A stretch of 64,000 nt of DNA from Sarocladium kiliense (lineage: Eukaryota; Ascomycota; Sordariomycetes; Hypocreales; Sarocladiaceae). The position numbers were made by a program, and so were the translations under genes. The DNA lies in NCBI GenBank assembly GCA_030734395.1, contig JAUZTG010000044.1, positions 434,001-498,000 of the forward strand, given 5' to 3'. The stretch's first letter is position 1. Every line of letters begins with the position of its first letter. Below, in pieces: positions 32,029 to 40,103 of this stretch. The notes beneath the pieces are model-generated. The model saw nothing but the letters and a program-made list of their open reading frames with translations, had not been told where the DNA came from and did no database searches.

Positions 32029-33647
32029 ATGGATAAGATTGATGCCAACCACGAGACTCAGTTCGTCGCCGAGACGACCATGTCTCACCACGAGCTTAAA
32101 GGAACAGTGACCGATGCTGTCCAGGAGGAACACGACTTGACCCTGAAGAAGGTCTTCCGAGAACACAAGGCCATCGTATGGTGGTGCTTTTTCTGGGCAA
32201 TGTGTGCTGTTGGATGGTAAGATGCCTCTCGATCGTTTTCGAAAAGCTTGACCTAACATTGAGCTTCAGGGGATTTGATGCTCAGGTCAACGGTGCCATG
32301 ATTTCAGTCGCCTCTTTCCGCCGAGACTTCGGATACGTTCTTGATGGCGAAGCAATTCTTCCAGCCAGCTGGCAGACCGCCTTCAACGTTGTGAGCACGG
32401 TTGGACAGTTCTTCGGAGGTTTCATGACCAGTTGGATTGCCGACCGCATTGGACGAAAGAACTCACTCTACATCGGAATCCTCATTGCCACCGGCGGTAT
32501 CGTTGGTGAGATCGTCAGCGACACTCGTGTGGCTTTCCTCTTCTCCAAGCTCATCCTCGGTCTCGGTCTCGGCTTTTATCTCACTCTTGCGCCACTCATG
32601 GCCAGCGAGCTTGCTCCAGTTGCGCTTCGTGGCTTCGCAACCGCGGGTGTCAATCTCGGCATTGCAATCGGTCAGCTTCTTTCAAACTCTGTTATCAAGG
32701 GCTTCGGTGAGCGAGCAGATGCCTGGGCTTACCGCGGTCCATTCGCCACTCAGCTCTTCTTTGTCGTCTTCCTCCTCGCCTTCCTCCCCTTTTCTCCTGA
32801 AAGCCCTTGGTACCTCGCACGCAAGGGCAAGAAGGAACAGGCTCTTACTGCTCTACGAAAGTTGTTCGGAGCAGACTACGACTGTGAAAAGCGGCTTGTT
32901 GCACTTCAGGCTACAATTGAGGAGGAGTCCCGGGACAGTGAGGTCAGGGTTGGCTTCCTGGACTGCTTCAAGGGCACAAATCGCCTCAGGACTGGTATCT
33001 CGACCGGTGTCTTCCTCTGCCAACATCTAGTTGGTATCATCTTCGTCCTCGGATACTCGACATACTTCTTCCAGCTTGCCGGTCTGTCTGTTCCCAAGTC
33101 CCTTGACCTTGGTGTGGGTGTTACTGCCTGCGGAGTGGCTGGCAACATGGTGAGCTGGTTCGTTGTGGAACGATTTGGTCGCCGCATTGTCTTCCTCTCT
33201 GGAATGTCCAGCCTTACAGCCCTCCTTTTCATCATCGGAATTATGGACGTTGTGCCGACCAGCGCAGCTGGCTGGGTCCAGGCTGGAGCAACTGTCGTCT
33301 ATGCCTTTGTGTATTTCTTGACTATTGGAGCCATGGCGTTCGCGATCTTGGGTGAGGCTTCAAGCACTGTTCTTCGTGCAAAGACGATGTCTTTGGCCAC
33401 CGCCACCCAGGCTCTGTGCGGTCTTGCTATGAACTTTGCCATTCCTTATATGGTGAACCCAGATGAGGCCAATCTGAAGGGCAAGGTTGGATTTATTTTC
33501 GGCGGATTGGCTCTGATTGCTACATTCGGCAGCTGGGTTTATGTTCCTGAGCTCAAGGGCAAGACGTTTGATGAGATCGACCGTCTCTTTGCTGCCAAGG
33601 TGCCTCCGCGAAAGATGGGGGGTTATAAGCAATCTGACTTCGAGTAG
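32029..33647 (+). CDS. MFS sugar transporter
   Basis: Two exons (32029-32216, 32270-33647) give 521 aa with twelve predicted membrane helices. Sugar-porter signatures are DRIGRKNSLYIG (loop 2-3), PFSPESPWYLARKGKKEQAL after helix 6, ERFGRRIVFLSG in loop 8-9 and VPELKGKTFDEIDRLF at the C terminus, as in fungal alpha-glucoside and hexose permeases of the Hxt/Mal type. The short cytosolic N terminus holds the HELKGTVTDAVQEEHDLTLK segment. The 53-nt intron (GTAAGA...CTTCAG) rejoins WGFDAQVNGAMISV. It is divergent from the regulator gene. The substrate is not readable from sequence; alpha- or beta-glucosides are reasonable given the GH5 neighbour. Confidence 0.9.
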
Positions 33648-34260
33648 AAGTAGGGTGAGTCGGTAAAATGGCATTGAGTCATCACAATATCTCCAAACGT
33701 GTAACAATAGACTCAATTTGATGTCACTAACTTAACCACTTTACAGTCAATATGTGATACTATTATGAAAGAAAACGAAAAGAAACCATCGTGATGTGAC
33801 AACTCAGACAACTATTCGTGTATTACAAGGCAACTGCTCGAAGAGCTACCTAGTTGTCCTGCCAAAAGTAGAGATACGAGATTTCAGCTCCAATCTGTAA
33901 GCAAGCTCTAAATTAAAGGGTATCACTGGCGCAGCTCAGCACCCGAGGTGATTCGTGGCATCTTCCAGGTCAAAGCCACGGAGCTCCCGAGATGCCAGGA
34001 TCAAAACATGAGTCCTATAAGAGTCTACCACAATATCAAATGATTTAACTAGGATTAAGGAACCTCATTGAGGCTGCTGGTATCGAAACTCCGAAGTTCA
34101 GATTAGAGGCCTAGCCATTCGGCCGAAGTGCTTGCTCATGGTCAGAAAACATGCAGTCTAGTCGACTACTTGCGGGAAAGGATACACTACTCAAGTCGCG
34201 TGCAGGATACCAGGTTTTGTTACACTTCCTTGAAAAATTCAACTGACTTTTGAGTCCCCA
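33648..34260. other. convergent intergenic region, AT-richer
   Basis: 613 bp of 3' flanks of the transporter and methyltransferase genes, AT-richer than its surroundings. No gene seen. Confidence 0.5.
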
Positions 34261-35202
34261 TCATAGTTCTTTCAGGCGCTGCTGTTCAGAAGAGGCCGGC
34301 CTCACCCCGCGTGCCATGAACACCGTCTTCGCGCCACCATGATCGAACGGCATCTCAACTTGATCCTTAAAAAGTCTCCAGCCCCAGTTCTCTAAGCCAA
34401 CCTTCTCAAATAATTTCTGCATCTGATCCTCCATGAAGCCACCATGAGCAACCCCCATGCCTTCTGGGAGATCTTTTCTCTCTTTGCCCACGAGATCAAC
34501 AATGAGGACTGTACCACCGGGGCGAGCTCGCTCGACTAATCTGCGCAGCATGGTTTCCACATCCTCAACATGATGCAGCGCGAAAGCCATGGTCACCGTA
34601 TCGAAGTTGAAGTATTCGGGTTCTGCGAGCTCAGGTGCTGGGGTGCCCTCTGGATCGAGCAAGTCGCCACGAACCGCCTTCATCTTCTCCTTGCCGTAGC
34701 CAGCCTCTCCCGCAAGGCGATCGAACTCCTTGAGCATGCCAGCTGAGATGTCAATGCCACAGAGGAACTCGAAGTAAGGTGCCAGGGCCTGGACCAACGA
34801 GTTAGTCTGAGATGTACACTGTGCAGAAGTCAAACTGAAATAACGAACTCTTGTGGCAACTCCTCCGCCGCAGGCATAATCAAGAAGCCTTCCGCTCTCT
34901 TCCTTTGATTCTGTGACCCTGATCCACTCAACATTGTCACGGAGCTCCTTCGTCACTTGTTGGCCCAGCTTTGCGATCCAGGGTACCGCATCGAAGCTTG
35001 GTGCCAATTTGCTGTGTCATGATTAGCAAGATCATCAAGGTTCCGTCGTACGCCAACGAATAAGAAAGGCTGCCGCTTACTCGAACGCTTCCTCATTCGC
35101 TCGGCTAATGGAGTTTTGTTGGCCCTGGCCATGCCCATGGCTATGATGGTGCTGGTGATGGTTGACATCATGATTGTGGTGGTGATGATGATGGTGAGCC
35201 AT
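34261..35202 (-). CDS. SAM-dependent methyltransferase with His-rich N terminus
   Basis: Three exons (35202-35081, 35011-34849, 34788-34261) give 270 aa. Residues 3-24 contain 15 histidines (starting MAHHHHHHHNHD), then NSISRANEEAFDKLAPSFDA leads into a class I methyltransferase fold: GRLLDYACGGGVATR (motif I), LCGIDISAGMLKEF (motif II), AVRGDLLD, FDTVTMAFALHHV and RPGGTVLIVDLVG. It resembles UbiE/Coq5-type and small-molecule methyltransferases; the substrate is unknown. The His-rich leader could bind zinc, nickel or copper. Intron 2 is 60 nt, has no stop and keeps frame, so retention would insert 20 residues right after motif I; its donor is GTTCGT and a CTAAC branch site is present. Confidence 0.82.
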
Positions 35203-35791
35203 TGCTAGTATCCGTTGCGCGTGGAAGAGCTCAGTTCTCTTCACTGATGGGCTCGAAAGGGCTGTGCTTGAGACTCTCTCGCTTCCAAGCATGAGCCAAA
35301 GATTCGCTTTTATATCTTCTCAGGCATTTGCGAACAGCATAATGGTCAACGTCAAAGGGCACGAGAAGTCGCCGGGAGTGGGTCTCGGGCCCGAGTCCGG
35401 CTTGGGAACACCATCTCGGACACATTCTCAAGCCGGCCATAAACCGAATGCGCTGGCGCTGGAAATGTTTCGGAGAGATATGAACGTTCGCTTAATACCG
35501 CCGCCTTGTGATCAGGGGTCTTGTCCCATGAAATTGAGCCTGGTTTGTTATGGAGGTTTTCGAGCAATGTCTCCGAGCCGCTTCGATACATGGCAACATC
35601 ATCTCTCCGAGACTTTGGTCTAAATCAGCTGGGCTCGGGCATCTAACAGTCCGTGATATCCGATGGTTTCCGTTGCCATGAAGTTTCTCTATCTGATCTA
35701 TATGACTGATACTTCTGCCGAATTGGATGCCAGATCACTCGTCACACTCGGCACCCGTCTAACCTAATGCAACAGCGACACACAAATGCAT
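35203..35791. other. intergenic/promoter region
   Basis: 589 bp between the methyltransferase start and the 3' end of the FAD synthase gene. No gene seen. Confidence 0.5.
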
Positions 35792-36867
35792 CTATTCACG
35801 ACCCAGGCGCTCTTCATCATCACCTATCAACTCATACGCCGGTCTGAATTCTTGACCACTACTGCCTTCTTTCTTCAAATGTGGGTTTGGTAGTGTGTCC
35901 TCCGTTCCGCCCAAGCTTGTGTAGCCCTGCACGAGAGGCGTAAGAAACACGATCGCATCTTCGAAGTAAATAACTCACCTTGTCGTATAATGGACAGTAC
36001 GGAATGTTTAGATGTCGTAGGAACTGCCGAGGTTGTCAGTGATATTGCCTTCGAATGTTCGCAAGGTAGTCATGCACATACGGTCCAGATCTCAACTGCA
36101 ACAATCCATGTTAGCAATGATTCACTAATGTCGAGAGTCGCCCGTGCCATCTCAAAGGGGTAAGCATACCATAATGCCAGTCAATTACAGGATGTATCCG
36201 CATAAACGGCGGCCAGCCTGAGTCTGTGGGATCGAAGTGTGTCAAGGATTCCCCATGAGGATCGGTCCTACGGGTCCCCACAAAGATCGCCTTGATGCTC
36301 TTCTTCTCTGCCAGGTAGCACTCTAATCCCTTTTTCATTGGTAATTGATATCGAATAACGTCGAGATGGTAGTCGGATGCGGAAGACTCCACAAAGGCGT
36401 CAACCTCTGCGAACGGGTGTGGCGGAACGATATATACCGCTTGTAGCTTCTCGGTCGTTGGTCTACTTGTTGAAGTGCCATTGACTGCACTATTCTCTGT
36501 GTGCCCTGACTTCGTGGCTCGTTGGCCGATAGATGCCAGGATCATTATGAGGAGGACAAGGCCTGTGCTGGTCAGCATGTGACGACTATGAATAACGCAT
36601 GGAAGATGCACACGTACAGTCTTTGCCGCCGTTATATGATAGAGAGATTTCATCGAGGCTGGAAATAGATCCTTAGCTGGCGCGGCTTTGCATCGCGGCC
36701 TTGAGGCTGACTCACGAATATCGCGAGAAGGTCTCATCGACAACCTTCATGGAGGTGCGCAGTTGCGCTTGTACATCTTGCAGTCTCTTTGACTTCGGCT
36801 CTTCCGCTAGGAAGCCATCAATCTTCTTCCCCAATTCTATACACACATCATGTAATGAGCCGGGCAT
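35792..36867 (-). CDS. FAD1: FAD synthase (FMN adenylyltransferase)
   Basis: Six exons (36867-36716, 36658-36618, 36562-36170, 36095-36082, 36023-35979, 35926-35792) give 259 aa. The PAPS-reductase/PP-loop motif is SYNGGKDCLVLL; the flavin/nucleotide region shows KAIFVGTRRTDPHGESLTHF, TDSGWPPFMRIHPVIDWHYV, EIWTFLRHLNIPYCPLYDKG and YTSLGGTEDTLPNP, all highly typical of eukaryotic FAD1. It makes FAD from FMN and ATP. Exon 4 is only 14 nt (TTGAGATCTGGACC), bounded by consensus splice sites and needed to rebuild YVEIWTF. The protein is a little shorter than the yeast enzyme. The promoter contains a dense set of inverted CGG repeats (37156-37229). Confidence 0.92.
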
Positions 36868-37379
36868 GTTCGCGGCGTTGGTAAACGTTTATGGTCGCGA
36901 TTCGTAGTCTTTGGTGGCGGGGTATTCACGAGCCGGAAGATGCCGAGGCCAGGCAGTGGCGGGGATGTCGTCGCGTTTCAGCACGCACAGAGGGCAGGTC
37001 GAGTGTCGCGCATGTTTCGGTACGTAAGGGACTCCGACACGGGGAGCGTAGCTGGGTAAGCGGATCAGAGGGTGCGTGAACAGGGCGAATGTGTCATACA
37101 GCGGTTTAAGGATGATGATTTGGAAACCCGCGGATTGGAGGCGAGCTGACAGTCGCCGCTCAGCGGGGCTACAGCGGGACCCTGGGGGTTCTGGCGGGCC
37201 GCTGTAGAATGTGCCTCCGTCAGCGGAGGGTTCCTATCCGGCGGAAGGTGGGGGATTCTGCCGCGGCTCCGGGAGCCTGACCGCCTTCCGCTCTTATTGG
37301 CCTGCTTCAACCTTCCAAGGCATCACCCCTGGAAAATAGGCAGCTATGTTGACTCAGTGATGACAGTATGCCTCTGGTT
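36868..37379. other. promoter region of FAD1 with CGG inverted repeats
   Basis: 512 bp between FAD1 (minus) and the 3' end of the kinase-like gene (minus). The right half is GC-rich and holds three inverted repeats built on CCG/CGG. Confidence 0.55.
37156..37229. promoter_or_regulatory. array of CCG/CGG inverted repeats
   Basis: Three inverted repeats in 74 bp: CCGCTCAGCGG (37156-37166, 5-bp arms); CTACAGCGG (37169-37177) with CCGCTGTAG (37199-37207); and CCTCCGTCAGCGGAGG (37214-37229, perfect 6-bp arms, containing CCG-N4-CGG). Paired CCG/CGG triplets are the usual sites of Zn2Cys6 regulators. They lie about 290-360 bp upstream of FAD1. Confidence 0.5.
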
Positions 37380-38600
37380 CTATGATCTATGTATTTCTCT
37401 CAGTTCGTCCTCTAGCCAGCTCTGCCAACCCTCATCTCGCAAAATTGACCTCACGCGACCCTCAAGCCATTCAGTGTTGCCCCAGAACCCCCAGCTTGCT
37501 TGGAACCGACACCAATCCACCAATGCACATTCCCAATGCCTCCTGAACTCCTCCTCGGGGTACCAGTCACCGTTCTCGTCCGCTCCAAGCGTTGTTCTAT
37601 ATCGCCGCAACAAGTCCTTCTCGCCTTCTGATGCTGCAATCTCGTCCTCGGAATCATCCCCCAGCATGCTGATAGGAATCGAGCAAGTGAAGAGCTTCGC
37701 TAGATCGCAGACACCAAGACCAAGACCCACATATTGAAAGTCGAAGAAAGCGGCCCTGTCGCCCTGCTCTGTCGTGAACATATTCTCAGATTTGACGTCG
37801 CCGTGGATATACGACTCAGTGAGCCGCCCTCTTGGCGTCAGCACCTTGGCCACGGCCTCCGCAATGCTGCACCTCAAGCTGAGCTGCACATCGCAGAAGG
37901 CGGATGACCATTCCGAATATGAGTCTTTTTTCAGGCTCGCGTACTCCTTCAGCCGTGTGGACAGGTATGTATATCCGCCATTGAGCCAGACCTTGTCGCC
38001 ACCCTTGTCATTCCCTCGACGCCTCGCTTCCTCCAAGGGCGGAAGAAGGAACCGGTCATGGCCGTCATCTGAGCGCCATTCCTTCGAGATCCGATGAAAG
38101 TTGCCCAGCCAGTCGAGTGCTGCGTACACCTGCCGGGGCCGCAAAGCCTCCCGCTTTCCGCCAGCGACGTCATACGTAATACTGAGATCCTCCAGTAACA
38201 TAGCCATGACACCATCTAATCCCTTCTGGCTCTTCTCCGTAGACTCGAGGACAGTCGCCACCTTCACATCGCTCGACAGCCTAGGAGCCATCTGTCCATA
38301 GAAATGTTGCTCAACCTCGTAGCTGAGGATCTTGCGTAGGTGACCTTCATCTCCATTACTGGCTCGCGGAGGTGAAATGAACTTCAGTATGAGAGGAATG
38401 TCGGTTTCCTTGGTGGCTAGTAATTCGGATCCGTAGAGGAGCTTTGCGACAGCTGCGGCTGCTTCGTCGCTAGAAGCCCTCGCTTTGATGGAACAGATGG
38501 ACCCGTAGCCGGCCCATAGCGACTGGAGCGTGTGAAGAGATGTCAGAGACAGGTCATGTCTAGCTAATAGGAGCTTTGCGACTTCTTCCGGAGATTTCAT
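37380..38600 (-). CDS. APH/EcKinase-like small-molecule kinase
   Basis: A single-exon 406-aa protein with the protein-kinase-like fold of choline, aminoglycoside and ecdysteroid kinases. LILKFISPP (Lys73) is the likely ATP-binding lysine, a Glu in LSYEVEQHFY (94-100) the helix C partner, YIHGDVKSENMF (His266, Asp268) the Brenner-type catalytic motif, and FFDFQYVGLGLGVCDLAKL (Asp287) the metal-binding motif. The FQYVG-LGVCDLAK layout is closest to the EcKinase/CHK-like family. The phospho-acceptor is unknown. The C terminus is Trp-rich (WGFWGNTEWLEG). No signal peptide or membrane segment. Confidence 0.82.
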   Translation of the reverse strand: MKSPEEVAKLLLARHDLSLTSLHTLQSLWAGYGSICSIKARASSDEAAAAVAKLLYGSELLATKETDIPLILKFISPPRASNGDEGHLRKILSYEVEQHFYGQMAPRLSSDVKVATVLESTEKSQKGLDGVMAMLLEDLSITYDVAGGKREALRPRQVYAALDWLGNFHRISKEWRSDDGHDRFLLPPLEEARRRGNDKGGDKVWLNGGYTYLSTRLKEYASLKKDSYSEWSSAFCDVQLSLRCSIAEAVAKVLTPRGRLTESYIHGDVKSENMFTTEQGDRAAFFDFQYVGLGLGVCDLAKLFTCSIPISMLGDDSEDEIAASEGEKDLLRRYRTTLGADENGDWYPEEEFRRHWECALVDWCRFQASWGFWGNTEWLEGRVRSILRDEGWQSWLEDELREIHRS

Positions 38601-38987
38601 AGTTTATTCGATGTGTAGTTCCAGGAGCAGGCCGAAACAGAGCATATGGAAGGAAACTGGATAGAGGGGCCCTTGGTGAGGCGGGGCACGTCGCCGATAA
38701 GCGTCCGATAATGCAGTGGACGTTGGACTTGTGCAGCGGACCTATTCGAGACATAGCATTGCATTACAAGGCGCACAGAGTCACTAGTCGACGTAGTCTA
38801 TTATGTTATACTTATCAAAAAATGGGTGACCTAATCATATGCCTTGGGCCGCTGTGAAGTACCCCGAATGCCTACAATGTATATCAGACCTCCGTCTTGC
38901 TCGTGCAAAGAGAGATGGTGTAGTTGGTGCTTGGGTTCTCGTAGCCCTGAAGAGATCATCAGCAGCGTGATTTCACTCCAGATAATT
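38601..38987. other. intergenic/promoter region
   Basis: 387 bp between the kinase-like gene start and the 3' end of the small cysteine-rich gene. No gene seen. Confidence 0.5.
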
Positions 38988-39302
38988 CTAGCAACCTACA
39001 ATGGACTGGCAGCAGCCCTCGACGTTTAGAGGAGGGCCGGTATTACAGTCATAGTTTGGCAAGCCACCAATGATGAGCGCAGGGGTACCTAGTCAGTTGT
39101 TAGAGTAAAAGATGGTTACCGTATGAGACACACTGGAGTACTATGGAATGCACATACACCAGATGCCCACCTGTCCTACGACCGCATGACAGCAGGAAGG
39201 TTGGAAGCCAGTCTCATTGACAGTTGGGCAGTGGAAGTATCCCGTGACCACCTGACTCAACAGGGTAGCGGAAGCGAAATACGAGTTGATTCCAGTCTTC
39301 AT
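38988..39302 (-). CDS. small secreted 8-cysteine protein, hydrophobin-like pattern
   Basis: Two exons (39302-39158, 39088-38988) joined over a 69-nt intron with consensus donor GTATGT, branch CTAAC and acceptor ACTAG give an 81-aa protein. The start MKTGINSYFASATLLSQVVT has context TCACAATGA and looks like a signal peptide. The mature part holds eight cysteines in the order C-x11-CC-x10-C-x13-C-x10-CC-x5-C, the order C, CC, C, C, CC, C of hydrophobins. It is shorter than class II hydrophobins, whose last spacing is normally about ten, and the chain ends on the eighth Cys. The intron supplies Cys4 by completing a TGT codon. A TATATA box lies 127-133 bp upstream. It may be a minimal hydrophobin, or an effector-like wall protein. 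Hydrophobin identity is inference. Confidence 0.72.
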
Positions 39303-40103
39303 TGTGATTTGTGACTCTTTGGTGAAGGTCTTCGTGAATTTAGGGCGGTAACGACAGTGAAAGCGATTTCGGTGGAGGTTCAAGACTTGGGTCTTGTGTC
39401 CACGGGATTCCAGAGGAAGAATGCGAACATATATACTTGAATCCCATTTTCCAGGAGTTGGCAACTCTTTCGGTAGAACCTCCTTTCGGCATGCCAGCAA
39501 TGACGTTGGCATTGACTCGGCACCTCTCATTGCGCCTGCCATGGTCTGTTGCGGTAACATCGCGCGACAGCGTCAATGCGATGCGACCAATGGCGATTCA
39601 ATCAGGTCACCTGCCGGCCCCTTCTGGTACGTTGCACTCCCAATTTGCTGGCTCTCGAATGCCGTGGCTATTTCTCGTTCCAGACTGCTAAAAATGGGCA
39701 CGTCGATCTCATGTCTCGGCGACCTCGTATCCTAGAGATCAGCAAGCCCGGCCATTTTGATGCATCACCATTGGCTACAGAAGATAATCCCCGTCCAGAA
39801 GTCCTGTGATCTAAGGAAGTGAATCCCAGGATTCGAATGATGCACAAACTAACTTCGTATATTTGTCTCGGGGCATGCATAAGCTCAGTCCTTGACAGGC
39901 CGTGCATCCTCCTTTCGGATCCTTCCGAGTCCACATTTGAGAACAAACTGCTATTGGTGAAGTCAAAGGCGATCGTATTCTCATCTACCCATACATTTCC
40001 GATGGTATCATTGACCAGTCTTGCCCAACCTAAAGTCCCTATATCATGTCCAGAGCCAAGCAGCCAAAGATGTTCCAAGAGATCCGATAAATGTTACAAA
40101 AGC
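39303..40103. other. intergenic region upstream of the small cysteine-rich gene
   Basis: 801 bp between the small gene and the 3' end of the C2H2 regulator. Apart from the TATA box I see no feature; open frames here lack coding character. Confidence 0.5.
39429..39435 (-). promoter_or_regulatory. TATA box of the small cysteine-rich gene
   Basis: TATATAT read on the minus strand, 127-133 bp before the ATG at 39302. This spacing supports the gene model. Confidence 0.5.

Noticed and set aside
32178..32269. Reading the transporter as one uninterrupted frame from 32178
   Set aside because: This uses the intron as coding and loses the cytosolic N terminus; splicing 32217-32269 restores WGFDAQVNGAM.
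39303..39735. Plus-strand frames of 77-113 codons around 39394-39809
   Set aside because: No domain, signal peptide or splice support; they overlap the promoter of the small cysteine-rich gene.
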